From: Paenibacillus allorhizosphaerae
GTDB taxonomy: Bacteria > Bacillota > Bacilli > Paenibacillales > NBRC-103111
NCBI RefSeq assembly: GCF_910594985.1
Contig: NZ_CAJVCE010000002.1
Coordinates: 248,001-312,000 of the forward strand
Length of the DNA stretch: 64,000 nucleotides
Direction of reading: 5' to 3'
In this document: in pieces, positions 18,511 to 28,745 of the stretch
Layout: each line of letters starts with the position of its first letter
Numbering within the stretch: the first letter of the stretch is position 1
Program-made: the position numbers and the translations under genes
Notes under the pieces: model-generated
What the model was told of the DNA's origin: nothing
What the model saw: only the letters and a program-made list of their open reading frames with translations
The model's database searches: none

Positions 18511-18539
18511 TTGTACCCACTAACAAAATGAATTAGAAT
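18511..18539 (+). promoter_or_regulatory. Sigma-A promoter of the yicC-remA-gmk-rpoZ operon
   Basis: TTGTAC (18511-18516), 17-bp spacer, TAGAAT (18534-18539), 20 bases before the yicC start codon. Confidence 0.7.
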
Positions 18540-18559
18540 AGATTGGTAAGGTGAGCGGT

Positions 18560-19441
18560 ATGGTCATCAGTATGACCGGATACGGACAAGCTGCGCTTAC
18601 CGCAGCCGGAATCCAAATACAGATCGAGCTGAAATCGGTCAACCATCGTTATACCGAAGTGGCCGTCCGAATGCCGCGCGAATGGGCGCGCTTCGAGGAT
18701 ATGCTCAAACAGGCCGTTCTCCGTCATGTCCGGCGAGGCCGGGTCGATGTGTTCGTCAACTTCGAGAAAGACAAGGAATCGTCCCACTCGGTGCAGATCG
18801 ATTGGGAGCTTGCCGCCGCCTATAAGGACGCCGCCGAGCAGTTGAAGGAGAGGTTGTCGCTGCACGGCGACATCACGCTGCGGGAATTGCTCGACATTCC
18901 CGGAGTCGTTACGCTTCAGCAGTCGTCGGTAGACGGCGAGAACGAAATCTCCGAGGCGATTTCGTCTTGTGCGGCGAGCGCCGTACAGGAGCTTCTTGCC
19001 ATGAGAGAGCGGGAAGGCGCATTCCTTCAGAGGGAACTGGAGCAGCGTGCCGGTACCATGGAACATTATTACGGGCTTGCCGCCGTATTAGCGCCGCAAA
19101 CGGTCAAAGAATACGCGGAGAAGCTGAACGCCCGTATTCGGGAACTGGTTCATCAAGGGCCGATTGACGAGAACAGATTGGCCATGGAGGTCGCCGTCTT
19201 CGCGGACAGGGTCAATATCGATGAGGAAATGAACCGGTTGCAAAGCCATTTCGCGCAATTTCGCAGCTTGCTGCAAAGCGAGGAACCGGTAGGGCGGAAG
19301 CTTGATTTTCTCGTACAGGAAATGAACCGGGAAGTCAACACGATCGGCTCTAAAGCGAACAACGCTTCGCTTACGGCGATTGTCGTCGATATGAAGGCCG
19401 AGCTGGAAAAAATGCGCGAGCAGATTCAAAACATCGAGTGA
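18560..19441 (+). CDS. yicC: YicC/YloC family endoribonuclease
   Basis: A 293-residue protein of the YicC family; E. coli YicC is an endoribonuclease that degrades small RNA such as RyhB, and B. subtilis YloC is the homologue. The N-terminus is VISMTGYGQA, and the conserved C-terminal part reads LDFLVQEMNREVNTIGSKAN (20 residues), the most conserved stretch in the family. The ATG at 18560 has AAGGTGA 6 bases upstream; a GTG at 18551 is in frame but would overlap that RBS. It is first in the yicC-remA-gmk-rpoZ order also seen in Bacillus. Confidence 0.92.
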   Translation: MVISMTGYGQAALTAAGIQIQIELKSVNHRYTEVAVRMPREWARFEDMLKQAVLRHVRRGRVDVFVNFEKDKESSHSVQIDWELAAAYKDAAEQLKERLSLHGDITLRELLDIPGVVTLQQSSVDGENEISEAISSCAASAVQELLAMREREGAFLQRELEQRAGTMEHYYGLAAVLAPQTVKEYAEKLNARIRELVHQGPIDENRLAMEVAVFADRVNIDEEMNRLQSHFAQFRSLLQSEEPVGRKLDFLVQEMNREVNTIGSKANNASLTAIVVDMKAELEKMREQIQNIE

Positions 19442-19611
19442 ACGAAGAAGCATATAGATGCTCTTAGGTCGAACAACAACGTAATAAAACTCTTTCTTTT
19501 GAAGCCGGCCAGCCCATCAGCTTGTTAAGCGCCAGCGTCGGTTCCGTATTTACGGAGTGCGCTCGCCAAAATCAACCGCTTCAAATGGAAGAACCAGGGG
19601 GAAAACCATTC

Positions 19612-19872
19612 ATGGCGATCAAATTAATTAACATCGGTTTCGGGAATATCGTATCCGCAAATCGAATCATTTCCATCGTTAGCCCGGAATCAGCGCCAAT
19701 CAAACGAATCATTCAGGAAGCGCGCGACCGCCACATGCTGATCGATGCGACATACGGACGCCGGACGCGGGCCGTGATTATTACGGACAGCGACCACGTC
19801 ATTTTATCAGCGGTTCAGCCGGAGACGGTTGCCCATCGACTTTCCAATAAGGACGATGATCATGACGAGTAA
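19612..19872 (+). CDS. remA: RemA, extracellular matrix regulator (DUF370)
   Basis: An 86-residue DNA-binding protein. In B. subtilis RemA activates biofilm matrix operons and osmoprotection genes and forms oligomeric rings. The sequence from [12 protein letters not shown] through [11 protein letters not shown] to [20 protein letters not shown] follows the family closely, including the basic YGRRTR patch. AGGGGGAAAA precedes the ATG at 19612. It overlaps gmk by 11 bases. The 170 bases upstream contain no gene. Confidence 0.95.
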   Translation: MAIKLINIGFGNIVSANRIISIVSPESAPIKRIIQEARDRHMLIDATYGRRTRAVIITDSDHVILSAVQPETVAHRLSNKDDDHDE

Positions 19873-20503
19873 TACGAGCTATGCCCCGGCAGAGAGAGGG
19901 ATTTTGATTGTACTTTCCGGACCTTCCGGGGTCGGTAAAGGCACGGTTTGCAAGGCGCTCCGCGAATGCTCGAACGATATCGTCTACTCGGTTTCCGCGA
20001 CAACCCGCGCGCCGAGACAAGGCGAAATCGATGGAGTGAACTATTTTTTCAAAACGAAAGAACAATTTCTGCAGCTGATCGAACAAGACCAGATGCTGGA
20101 ATGGGCGGAGTACGTCGGCAATTACTACGGCACGCCGCGGAAATTCGTCGAGGAAACACTCGCTTCCGGCAAAGATATCATTTTGGAGATCGAAGTTCAG
20201 GGCGCGCTGAAAGTGAAGCAGAAATTCCCGGAAGGCGTGTTTATTTTCCTGCTGCCTCCGTCGCTTCCCGAGCTGGAAAATCGGATCGTGGGGCGCGGCA
20301 CGGAAACGGAAGACGTCATTCGAAGCCGGATGTCGGTTGCCATGGAAGAGATTGCCTTGATGGAACATTACGATTATGCTATTGTTAATGATCAGGTCGA
20401 TTTGGCCTGTTCCCGGATTCGCTCCATCCTTGTAGCGGAACGAAGCCGCAAAGACCGGATGGTTTCGAAAATAAAACATTGGATGGCCGAGGTGAAAAAA
20501 TAA
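19862..20503 (+). CDS. gmk: Guanylate kinase
   Basis: A 213-residue kinase phosphorylating GMP to GDP; a control point for guanine nucleotides and (p)ppGpp. The P-loop GPSGVGKG is at residues 20-27, and the GMP-binding [19 protein letters not shown] segment follows. The ATG at 19862 has AAGGACG upstream and starts within remA. The stop shares one base with the rpoZ start (TAATG), giving tight coupling. Confidence 0.95.
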   Translation: MTSNTSYAPAERGILIVLSGPSGVGKGTVCKALRECSNDIVYSVSATTRAPRQGEIDGVNYFFKTKEQFLQLIEQDQMLEWAEYVGNYYGTPRKFVEETLASGKDIILEIEVQGALKVKQKFPEGVFIFLLPPSLPELENRIVGRGTETEDVIRSRMSVAMEEIALMEHYDYAIVNDQVDLACSRIRSILVAERSRKDRMVSKIKHWMAEVKK

Positions 20504-20718
20504 TGCTGTATCCTTCCATTGACCGTCTGCTTGATAAAGTGGACAGCAAATATTCCTTGGTAGTCGCTGCCGCTAAGCGGGCTCGCTTGCTGCGTGACGG
20601 TTCCAAAACCGAGCTTCGTCAAAAAAGATCCCATAAATTCGTAGGCCTGGCTCTCGAAGAGATCTACGAAGATTACATCTCCTACGAAAAGATTCAATCC
20701 AAAGAGACGATAAAATAA
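20503..20718 (+). CDS. rpoZ: RNA polymerase omega subunit
   Basis: A 71-residue omega subunit that assists assembly of the beta' subunit. The start [19 protein letters not shown] and the VVAAAKRAR helix are characteristic. GAGGTGA inside the end of gmk is the RBS. The final gene before a terminator. Confidence 0.93.
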   Translation: MLYPSIDRLLDKVDSKYSLVVAAAKRARLLRDGSKTELRQKRSHKFVGLALEEIYEDYISYEKIQSKETIK

Positions 20719-20745
20719 ACAACCCTTCGTGGTTGTTCTTTTTTT
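20718..20745 (+). terminator. Terminator after rpoZ
   Basis: AACAACC (20718-20724) pairs with GGTTGTT (20731-20737) around a 6-nt loop, followed by a T-rich run. It may be partly read through into coaBC. Confidence 0.8.
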
Positions 20746-20839
20746 CTTTACCGAGTGGAAAGGTTACGTTCAGTTTATGTGTGTTCATCGAAAGGCTTCG
20801 ATCAGAAGCTTTTCTTGCATATAGGGAGGAGTGGATCGG

Positions 20840-22069
20840 ATGTTGAACGGAAAAACGATCGTGCTTGGCGTATGCGGCGGCATTGCGGCGTACAAAGCGG
20901 CGGCGCTGTGCAGCAAGCTGGCGCAAGCGGGGGCGACCGTTCGAGTTATTATGACGGAATCGGCGACGAAGTTCATCGCTCCGCTGACGTTTCAAACGTT
21001 ATCGCGGCAGGAGGTGGCCGTCGATACGTTCGATGAAAAGGACGCTTCCGTCGTATCGCACATCAACCTTGCCGACAGTGCCGATCTGGTTGTTGTCGCG
21101 CCGGCGACGGCCAACATGATCGGTAAAATGGCGCTCGGACTCGCCGACGATATGCTCAGCACGACACTGCTGGCAACGACGGCTCCGATTCTCGTCGCGC
21201 CGGCGATGAATGTGCATATGTACGCGCATCCGGCCGTCCAGGCCAATTTGCAGACGCTCGCCGATCGCGGCGTCCTGTTCATCGAGCCGGGAACCGGTCA
21301 GCTTGCTTGCGGTTATGTGGGCAAAGGGCGTCTTGCCGAGCCGGAAGAAATCGCCGAAGCCATTCGCGGCCATTTTTCAAAAGAAAGGCTGCTGGAAGGA
21401 AAAAAGGTGCTTGTCACGGCGGGCGGTACGGTCGAACGCATTGATCCGGTCCGCTATTTGACGAACGATTCTTCCGGCAAAATGGGCTTTGCGATAGCCG
21501 AGGAAGCAAGGCGCATGGGCGCGGAAGTGACGCTGGTCGTAGCGAAAGTGACGGCCCCAATTCCTTCCGGAATGCCGGTCGTACGGGTGGAGTCCACCAT
21601 GGACATGATGAACGCGGTGCTGGCTCGGCTGCCGGAGGTGGACATCGTCATCAAAGCGGCGGCTCCTGCCGATTATCGTCCGGCCGAGCGCTCGGAGCAA
21701 AAAATGAAGAAAAAAGACGAAGAATTGACGTTGAAGCTGGTCAAAAATCCGGACATTCTTCAGGCGGTCGGCGAGCGCAAGACGGAGCGGCAGTTCGTCG
21801 TCGGCTTTGCGGCGGAGACGCAAAATCTCGAAGCGTTCGCGATGGACAAGCTGAAACGCAAAAACAGCGATCTGCTTGTAGCTAACGATGTAACCGTGGA
21901 AGGTGCAGGCTTCGGAACGGATACGAATGCGGTGCGAATCTACGACCGGAACGGACTGGTGGAGGCGCCGCCACTGATGAGCAAGGCGCAGGTGGCGCAG
22001 CGGCTTTTGACAATGATAGCGGAGCGGTTACCCAAGAAAGAAGGGACGGACGAATGTATGCAAAAGTAA
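20840..22069 (+). CDS. coaBC: Bifunctional phosphopantothenoylcysteine decarboxylase / phosphopantothenate-cysteine ligase
   Basis: A 409-residue fusion enzyme performing two steps of coenzyme A synthesis. CoaC half (about 1-185): flavoprotein start VLGVCGGIAAYKA, SHINLADSADL with the catalytic His, PAMNVHMY, and a C-containing GQLACGYVGKGRL substrate clamp. CoaB half: VTAGGTVERIDPVRYLTN, IKAAAPADYRP and the KKKDEELTLKLVKNPDIL segment. GGGAGGAG is 9 bases before the ATG at 20840. It overlaps priA by 16 bases. coaD for a later step lies 36 kb downstream in this window. Confidence 0.95.
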   Translation: MLNGKTIVLGVCGGIAAYKAAALCSKLAQAGATVRVIMTESATKFIAPLTFQTLSRQEVAVDTFDEKDASVVSHINLADSADLVVVAPATANMIGKMALGLADDMLSTTLLATTAPILVAPAMNVHMYAHPAVQANLQTLADRGVLFIEPGTGQLACGYVGKGRLAEPEEIAEAIRGHFSKERLLEGKKVLVTAGGTVERIDPVRYLTNDSSGKMGFAIAEEARRMGAEVTLVVAKVTAPIPSGMPVVRVESTMDMMNAVLARLPEVDIVIKAAAPADYRPAERSEQKMKKKDEELTLKLVKNPDILQAVGERKTERQFVVGFAAETQNLEAFAMDKLKRKNSDLLVANDVTVEGAGFGTDTNAVRIYDRNGLVEAPPLMSKAQVAQRLLTMIAERLPKKEGTDECMQK

Positions 22070-24543
22070 TCGTCGATGTACCGGCGAAGCAAACCAACCG
22101 GGCATTCGATTATATGGTACCGGAGGCGATGAAAGATTGGATCGCCGTCGGCAGCCGGGTGGGTGTTCCTTTCGGACCGCGGACGCTGCAAGGCTTTGTC
22201 GTGGAGCTGCACGAGGGTACCGAGCTGGATGCGGGGAAAATCAAGTCGGTTGCGCAAACGCTGGACTTAACCCCGCCGCTTACGCCGGAGCTCGTCAAGC
22301 TCGGACGCTGGATGAGCCGGACGTACATGTGTCATGAGATCACGGCATTGCAGGCGATGATTCCCGGTGCGCTCAAGGCGAAATACGAACGTCATGTTTG
22401 TGTCCGCGAGCCGGAAGGGCAGCAGCAGAATACGATGCTGCTGCCAATTCAACATGAAATTATACAGTATGTACGGAGCAAGGAGTCGGTGGAACTGGAG
22501 TCTCTGCTTGCCCGGTACGCATCGGAAGGCGTACTCATTCGGCAGTTGATCGACGAAGGGTACCTAGAGGAAATGCAGCTCGTCAAAGATCGGATGACAA
22601 CTAAAAAAGCGTTAACCGTATTTCCGCCGGAATCGCTGGAACAGCTCGACGCATGGATCGATGAACTTTCGGTGCGCGCGGCGAAGCAGAAGGAAGTGCT
22701 GGAGCATTTCAAGCGGCATCCGGAGCCGATCAAGCTGACGGAGCTGCTGTCGGAGCTCAATATTAGCGCGAGCACGGTAAAAGGACTAGCGGAGCGGGGC
22801 TGGCTGCGGATCGAAGAGGTCGAGGTGCAGCGCGACCCTTACGCGAGCCGTACATTTCGGCCGACGTCCCCGCTTCCGCTCACACCGGAGCAGCAGCAAG
22901 TGTTCGGCTGTATCCGGGAGAGCGTGAATGCGCGGGAACGGCATGTATTTTTGCTGCAGGGGGTAACGGGCAGCGGCAAAACGGAAGTCTACTTGCAGTC
23001 CATCCAATCGTGTCTTGACTTGGGACGCGAGGCGATCGTGCTCGTGCCGGAAATCTCGCTTACGCCGCAGATGGTGGAACGGTTCAAGGGGAGATTCGGC
23101 AACCGGGTCGCCGTGCTGCACAGCCGGCTTTCCCACGGGGAACGGTACGACGAATGGCGCAAAATCGTGCGCCGGGACGTCCAGGTCGTCATCGGCGCGC
23201 GTTCGGCAATATTCGCTCCATTTACGAACCTCGGACTCATTATTATTGACGAAGAACATGAAACGACTTATAAGCAAGAAGAAAGCCCAAAATATCACGC
23301 CCGTGACGTCGCTGTGGCGAGAGCCCGATATCATGGAGCTTCCGTCGTTCTCGGCTCGGCAACGCCCTCGCTGGAAAGCATGTACCGCACGCTGCCTCAA
23401 GCCAAACAACAAGCGACCGTCCACAGACCGGCCTTCGAGCTGCTCTCGATGCCGTCCCGGGTGGAGGGACGTCCGCTGCCCAAGGTGAATATCATCGACA
23501 TGCGCGAGGAGCTGAAGAACGGCAATCGCTCCATGTTTAGCCGCGCCTTGTATAAAGCGATCGAAGAACGGTTACAAAAGAAAGAACAGACTGTTTTGCT
23601 GCTCAACCGCCGCGGGTATGCGACGTTCGTCATGTGCCGGACGTGCGGCTATGTCGCCGACTGCCCGCATTGCGACATTTCATTGACGTACCACCAGAGC
23701 TCCAAGGCGATCCGCTGCCATTATTGCGGTTATGCCGAACGGGAGTTGTCCGTTTGTCCGGATTGCGGCAGCGAGCATATACGCCATTTCGGCACGGGAA
23801 CGCAGCGTGTGGAGGAGGAGCTTGGGAAGCTGTTTCCAGGCATCCGCGTCATTCGTATGGATGTGGACACGACGACGGAAAAAGGCTCGCATGAAAAATG
23901 GCTGACGATGTTCCGCAACCGGCAGGCGGATGTGCTGCTCGGAACGCAAATGGTCGCCAAGGGACTCGACTTCCCGTATGTGACGCTAGTCGGAGCACTT
24001 GCCGCCGATTCGGTGCTCAATCTTCCGGATTTCCGGTCAGCCGAGAGGACATTTCAACTGCTGACGCAGGTGGCCGGCCGCGCAGGCCGCCATCAGCTTC
24101 CGGGCGAAGTGTTCGTCCAGACGTACACCCCGGAACATTACAGCATTGTCAGTGCCAGCCGTCACGACTATACAAGCTTTATGAATAAGGAAATGCAGAT
24201 ACGGCAATTGCATAATTATCCTCCTTTTCACCGGCTCGTGCTGATCACGCTGTCGCACGAACAAGTTCCGCTGCTGCTTCGCTCCGGCGAAGTGCTGGCT
24301 TCCCGGCTAAAAGAGCTGTCGAGATCGCTAGCCGATGGCGGGGTGGAGATGGAAGTGCTCGGCCCTGTCGCTTCGCCAATCTCGCGGATCAAAGATAGAT
24401 ATCGGTTCCAATGCATGATAAAATATCGGGGAGAGACGGAGATCGCTCCGCTGCTGGAGCAGGCCGCTGCCGTGCTCGACGATGCGGTGAAGGGGCAGAA
24501 GTTAACGCTGTCCATCGATGTCGATCCTTTTATATTGATGTAA
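22054..24543 (+). CDS. priA: Primosomal replication restart helicase PriA
   Basis: An 829-residue 3'-5' helicase that reloads the replisome at stalled forks. Order: 3'-end-binding N-terminal domain, winged helix, Walker A GVTGSGKT (about 303-310), DEEH (399-402), a zinc-binding insert with CRTCG, CPHC, CHYCG and CPDCG pairs, then helicase motifs V and VI (GRAGRHQLPG). AAGGGACGG before the ATG lies within the coaBC end. The dfp-priA-def-fmt order equals that of Bacillus. Confidence 0.95.
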   Translation: MYAKVIVDVPAKQTNRAFDYMVPEAMKDWIAVGSRVGVPFGPRTLQGFVVELHEGTELDAGKIKSVAQTLDLTPPLTPELVKLGRWMSRTYMCHEITALQAMIPGALKAKYERHVCVREPEGQQQNTMLLPIQHEIIQYVRSKESVELESLLARYASEGVLIRQLIDEGYLEEMQLVKDRMTTKKALTVFPPESLEQLDAWIDELSVRAAKQKEVLEHFKRHPEPIKLTELLSELNISASTVKGLAERGWLRIEEVEVQRDPYASRTFRPTSPLPLTPEQQQVFGCIRESVNARERHVFLLQGVTGSGKTEVYLQSIQSCLDLGREAIVLVPEISLTPQMVERFKGRFGNRVAVLHSRLSHGERYDEWRKIVRRDVQVVIGARSAIFAPFTNLGLIIIDEEHETTYKQEESPKYHARDVAVARARYHGASVVLGSATPSLESMYRTLPQAKQQATVHRPAFELLSMPSRVEGRPLPKVNIIDMREELKNGNRSMFSRALYKAIEERLQKKEQTVLLLNRRGYATFVMCRTCGYVADCPHCDISLTYHQSSKAIRCHYCGYAERELSVCPDCGSEHIRHFGTGTQRVEEELGKLFPGIRVIRMDVDTTTEKGSHEKWLTMFRNRQADVLLGTQMVAKGLDFPYVTLVGALAADSVLNLPDFRSAERTFQLLTQVAGRAGRHQLPGEVFVQTYTPEHYSIVSASRHDYTSFMNKEMQIRQLHNYPPFHRLVLITLSHEQVPLLLRSGEVLASRLKELSRSLADGGVEMEVLGPVASPISRIKDRYRFQCMIKYRGETEIAPLLEQAAAVLDDAVKGQKLTLSIDVDPFILM

Positions 24544-24631
24544 GGCTCCGGTCCAAGCCGGCCGGAATATACATAAGAAAGTGCGAAATTATCGGTTTTT
24601 CGTTTTTCAAATAAAGGAAGGTGCACATCTC

Positions 24632-25114
24632 ATGGCGATCAAAATTATTGTGAAAGAACCGGATCCGGTGCTGCGCGAAAAATGCGTGCCCGTTTCGAAA
24701 ATTACCCCTAATATTCATAAACTGCTGAACGATATGGCGGATACGATGTACGATGCGGAGGGCGTAGGCCTAGCTGCACCCCAAATCGGTATTCTCAAGC
24801 GCGTCATCGTCATGGACGTCGGAGATGAACATGGCTTGATCGAATTGATCAATCCGGAAATTATCGAGCGGGAGGGCGAACAATTCGGACCGGAAGGCTG
24901 CTTGAGCATTCCCGGACTCACGGGAGACGTAAGACGCGCCGCGCGGGTGAAAGTCAAGGGGCTAAACCGCGACGGCGAAGAAATCGTCATCGAAGGGACG
25001 GAACTGCTGGCACGCTGCATTCAGCACGAGGTCGACCACCTGAACGGCGTGCTGTATACGGATCTGGCGGAAAGCATGTACAAAAACGAGCCGCAAGATC
25101 GTGGTGAAGCATGA
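24632..25114 (+). CDS. def: Peptide deformylase
   Basis: A 160-residue metalloenzyme removing the N-formyl group from nascent proteins. All three motifs are present: GVGLAAPQ (44-51), EGCLS (88-92, Cys metal ligand) and HEVDH (132-136, two His ligands and catalytic Glu). The ATG at 24632 has AAGGAAGGTG upstream; the longer frame from 24581 has none. It overlaps fmt by 4 bases, so the formyl cycle genes are coupled. Confidence 0.95.
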   Translation: MAIKIIVKEPDPVLREKCVPVSKITPNIHKLLNDMADTMYDAEGVGLAAPQIGILKRVIVMDVGDEHGLIELINPEIIEREGEQFGPEGCLSIPGLTGDVRRAARVKVKGLNRDGEEIVIEGTELLARCIQHEVDHLNGVLYTDLAESMYKNEPQDRGEA

Positions 25115-26061
25115 GCATACGCGTTATTTTTATGGGCACGCCGGATTTCGCCGTGCCTTCTTTGCACAAGCTTTTACAGAACGACCAGGTGGAAGTCGTT
25201 GCGGTGGTCACGCAGCCGGACCGTCCGGTCGGACGCAAGCGGGTGCTGACGCCGACGCCGGTGAAGGCGGAGGCGGAGCGTCAAGGGCTGCCGGTGCTCC
25301 AGCCGGAGAGGCTGCGCCGTCCCGAGTCGGTGGAATCGCTTCGCTCGCTTGCGCCGGATTTGATCGTCACCGCCGCGTACGGGCAAATTTTGCCGAAGTC
25401 GGTGCTGGAGCTGCCGCGTTTCGGCTGCATTAACATCCATGCGTCGCTGCTTCCCAAGTACCGCGGCGGCGCACCGATCCAATACGCCGTCATGAACGGG
25501 GATGCCGTTACAGGCGTCACGATCATGTACATGGCCGAGGGGCTCGATACCGGCGACATGATCAGCAAGATCGAAGTACCGATCGGCGACGACGATACGC
25601 AGGGTACGATGTTCGAGAAGCTTAGCGCTGCCGGCGCTTCGCTGCTCGAGGAGACATTGCCGAAGCTGCTTAGCGGCGAAGCGAAGGCTGTGCCGCAGAA
25701 CGACGCAGAAGCGGTCTACTCTCCGAACATTCAAAGAGAGCAGGAGCAGATTGATTGGACGAAGCCGTCCGTGCAAATCTGGAATTTGGTACGCGCGCTT
25801 CATCCGCGTCCGGGTGCGTTTACGCTTTGGAACGGGGACGTGCTCAAAATATGGAGATGCCTGAAGCCGAATGCTGAGGAAACGGCGCCAGCGGGCGTAA
25901 AGCCGGGAACGGTGCTGGAAACCGGGGAACGCGGCATCGCCGTGGCAACCGGTCTAGGCGTTCTGCGGATCGTCGAGCTGCAGCCGGCCGGAAAGAAGGC
26001 GATGGAAGCGGCGGACCTGATCCGCGGCGGGCAGCTTGTTTCCGGCACCGTGCTGGGCTGA
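25111..26061 (+). CDS. fmt: Methionyl-tRNA formyltransferase
   Basis: A 316-residue enzyme formylating initiator Met-tRNA with 10-formyl-THF. The N-terminal domain starts VIFMGTPDFAVPSL and carries HASLLPKYRGGAPIQ with the catalytic His/Asn region. The C-terminal OB-like domain binds tRNA. The start codon overlaps the def stop (ATGA). About 90 gene-free bases separate it from rsmB. Confidence 0.95.
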   Translation: MSIRVIFMGTPDFAVPSLHKLLQNDQVEVVAVVTQPDRPVGRKRVLTPTPVKAEAERQGLPVLQPERLRRPESVESLRSLAPDLIVTAAYGQILPKSVLELPRFGCINIHASLLPKYRGGAPIQYAVMNGDAVTGVTIMYMAEGLDTGDMISKIEVPIGDDDTQGTMFEKLSAAGASLLEETLPKLLSGEAKAVPQNDAEAVYSPNIQREQEQIDWTKPSVQIWNLVRALHPRPGAFTLWNGDVLKIWRCLKPNAEETAPAGVKPGTVLETGERGIAVATGLGVLRIVELQPAGKKAMEAADLIRGGQLVSGTVLG

Positions 26062-26150
26062 GCTGGCCGGAAGCTTCGCGCGAAATACAGCTGCCTCTGT
26101 GCAGCGTGCCAGCAATATGGGGAACGGAATGATCGGAGGCATTTGCAATA

Positions 26151-27563
26151 GTGAATAAGGATAGAAAACAAAACGGCGGCCGCCCTGCCAAAGGCCCGAA
26201 CGGCGGTGGCGCGGGGACGCGCAAGCCGTCCGCTCGGGAGGCGGCGCTCGACGTGCTTGTGCGCATTGAGCAGGATCGGGCTTACAGCAACCTGCTGCTC
26301 AATCAGACGCTGCAAAAACACAAGCTGGACAAGCAGGATGCCGGCCTGGCGACGGAAATTGTCTACGGCACGGTGCAGCGCTTAAACACGATCGACTATT
26401 TTCTCGAACCGTTCGTGAACAAAGGGCTCGGCAAGCTGGAGCCGTGGGTACGCAGCTTGCTGCGGCTGAGCTTCTATCAATTGCTGTATCTGGACCGCAT
26501 CCCGGACCATGCGATCGTGAACGAGGCGGTCAGCATCGCCAAGCGCAGGGGGCATCAGGGCATCTCCGGGATGGTCAACGGCGTCCTGCGCAGCGTCATC
26601 CGGCGCAAAGCCGAGCTGATGCTGCCCGCGGGTTTGCCGGCCGACCGGCGAATCGCGCTGGAACAGTCGCATCCCGAATGGATGGTGCGGCGATGGATCG
26701 CGCAGTTCGGCGAGCAGCTTGCCGAGCGGATCTGCGCGGCGAACAACACCCCGCCGCGCGTCAGCATCCGCGCGAACAAGATGAAGCTCGGCGCCGGCGA
26801 ACTGGCCGAGCGGCTGCGCGAAGGAGGGCTCGAAGCGGAGCCCTCCGCCGTATCGCCCGCCGGCGTGATCGTCCGCGGCGGCGGTAACATGGCCTTGACG
26901 CCGGAATATGCGGCAGGCCTGTATTCGGTGCAGGACGAGAGCTCGATGCTCGTCGCGGAATGGGTCGACCCGCAGCCTGGTGAGCGGGTGCTCGATTGCT
27001 GCGCGGCGCCGGGCGGCAAGACGGCGCACCTGGCGGAAAAGATGGGCGATCAGGGCGAAATTATCGCTTGCGATATGCACGAGCATAAGGAGAAGCTGAT
27101 TCGCGATCAAGCGGAGCGGCTCGGACTGAAGAGCATTCGCACGATCACGGCGGATGCCCGGAAACTGGCCGAACGGTTCGCGGCGGACAGCTTTGACCGC
27201 ATCTTGCTGGACGCCCCTTGCTCGGGACTCGGCGTCATCCGGCGCAAGCCCGACATGAAGTGGGAGAAGAGAGAGAGCGAGCTGGCCGATATATGCGAGG
27301 TTCAGCGCGAGCTGCTCGAAGCCGTTCATCCTCTGCTGAAGCCGGGAGGCATTCTCGTTTACAGCACTTGCACGATCGAGGCTGCCGAGAATGAGGACAT
27401 GATCCGAGGTTTTTTGGCCGCGCATCCCAAATTCGAGCCGGACGAGCCGTCCGGAAAAAACGTTCCGCTCGCGGATCGCAGCCAGGGAGGCGCAGTGCAA
27501 ATTATGCCGTATGACTTCGGCTCGGACGGTTTTTTCATCGCCAGACTTCGGAAACGAGCATAG
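26151..27563 (+). CDS. rsmB: 16S rRNA (cytosine-967-C5)-methyltransferase RsmB
   Basis: A 470-residue two-domain enzyme. An N-terminal NusB-like RNA-binding domain ([13 protein letters not shown], about 25-170) is followed by a SAM-dependent methyltransferase with [14 protein letters not shown] (motif I), [12 protein letters not shown] (motif IV with one catalytic Cys) and [12 protein letters not shown] (motif VI with the nucleophilic Cys). A GTG start with GGAGG about 10 bases upstream; a short basic, Gly-rich leader precedes the NusB part. Confidence 0.94.
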   Translation: MNKDRKQNGGRPAKGPNGGGAGTRKPSAREAALDVLVRIEQDRAYSNLLLNQTLQKHKLDKQDAGLATEIVYGTVQRLNTIDYFLEPFVNKGLGKLEPWVRSLLRLSFYQLLYLDRIPDHAIVNEAVSIAKRRGHQGISGMVNGVLRSVIRRKAELMLPAGLPADRRIALEQSHPEWMVRRWIAQFGEQLAERICAANNTPPRVSIRANKMKLGAGELAERLREGGLEAEPSAVSPAGVIVRGGGNMALTPEYAAGLYSVQDESSMLVAEWVDPQPGERVLDCCAAPGGKTAHLAEKMGDQGEIIACDMHEHKEKLIRDQAERLGLKSIRTITADARKLAERFAADSFDRILLDAPCSGLGVIRRKPDMKWEKRESELADICEVQRELLEAVHPLLKPGGILVYSTCTIEAAENEDMIRGFLAAHPKFEPDEPSGKNVPLADRSQGGAVQIMPYDFGSDGFFIARLRKRA

Positions 27564-27654
27564 GAACGCAGTTTGTGGTAAAATAAAATGTGGTCTTTTT
27601 GGAGCATGTTATCTGGGAGACCTTCACTTTAGAAAAACAGGTTGTGATCATACG

Positions 27655-28737
27655 ATGGAATCAAAGGAAAGTCCGGTGCTTACGGATACCAAGCCTTACG
27701 TGTACGACCTTATATTAGAGGAATGGCAGGACTGGGTTAAAGCCAACGGGGAGGCCGGCTTTCGTGCGGGCCAAATTTTCGACTGGCTATATGTGAAAAG
27801 AGTTTCAAGCTTTGACGAGATGTCCAATTTGCCGAAGGCGCTTCGCGAAAAACTGGCGCAGCAGTTCGATTTCGTCACGCTCAACGAGGTGGCGCACTAC
27901 CGCTCCCAGGACGGCACGGTGAAGTTTTTGTTCGAACTGACCGATAAAAACGCCATCGAAACCGTCATCATGAAGCATAGCTACGGCAACAGCATTTGCG
28001 TAACGACGCAAGTCGGCTGCCGCGTCGGCTGCACGTTCTGCGCCTCGACGCTCGGCGGGCTGAAGCGGAATTTGACGCCGGGCGAAATTATCGCGCAGGT
28101 GGTCAAAGCACAGCAGCTGCTCGATCAAACGCAAGAACGGATCAGCAGCATCGTCATCATGGGGATCGGCGAGCCGTTCGAAAACTACGACGCCGTAATG
28201 AAATTTTTGAAAGTGATGATTCATCCGAAGGGGCTTCAAATTGGTCAGCGCCATATTACCGTATCGACCAGCGGCATCGTGCCGAACATATACCGGTTCG
28301 CCGATGAGGATACGCAGATTAACTTGGCTATTTCGATCCATGCGCCCAACGATGCGCTGCGTTCCAAGCTGATGCCGGTAAATCGCAGGTTCCCTTTCAA
28401 AGATTTGATCGAAGCGTGCCAGTATTACATTGCCAAAACCGGAAGGCGCATCACGTTCGAATACGCCTTGATGGGCGGGGTCAACGATCAGCCGGAGCAT
28501 GCGGAGGAGCTTGCGCAAGTACTGAAGACGTTCCCTCATGCGCATGTGAACTTGATCCCGGTAAACTTCGTTTCCGAACGCAATTTTGTTCGTACGCCGC
28601 GCGACGATATTTTTACATTCCAGCGCATCTTGGAGCGGAACAAAGTGAACGCGACCATTCGGCGCGAGCAGGGAAGCGATATTGCGGCTGCTTGCGGCCA
28701 GTTAAGAGCGAAGCATATGGAATCGGGTGCGAGGTGA
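27655..28737 (+). CDS. rlmN: 23S rRNA/tRNA dual-specificity methyltransferase RlmN
   Basis: A 360-residue radical-SAM enzyme making m2A2503 in 23S rRNA and m2A37 in tRNA. The 4Fe-4S ligands are C122, C126 and C129 (CRVGCTFC). The C-terminal AAACGQL supplies the methyl-carrying Cys347. The ATG at 27655 gives the usual N-terminus ([12 protein letters not shown] soon after) but has only a weak RBS; the frame is open to 27511, overlapping rsmB, so the start has some uncertainty. Confidence 0.94.
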   Translation: MESKESPVLTDTKPYVYDLILEEWQDWVKANGEAGFRAGQIFDWLYVKRVSSFDEMSNLPKALREKLAQQFDFVTLNEVAHYRSQDGTVKFLFELTDKNAIETVIMKHSYGNSICVTTQVGCRVGCTFCASTLGGLKRNLTPGEIIAQVVKAQQLLDQTQERISSIVIMGIGEPFENYDAVMKFLKVMIHPKGLQIGQRHITVSTSGIVPNIYRFADEDTQINLAISIHAPNDALRSKLMPVNRRFPFKDLIEACQYYIAKTGRRITFEYALMGGVNDQPEHAEELAQVLKTFPHAHVNLIPVNFVSERNFVRTPRDDIFTFQRILERNKVNATIRREQGSDIAAACGQLRAKHMESGAR

Positions 28738-28745
28738 GATAGAGA

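Noticed and set aside
26382..27500. 372-codon minus-strand frame inside rsmB
   Set aside because: Antisense shadow; rsmB has all catalytic motifs and the minus frame has no recognisable domain.
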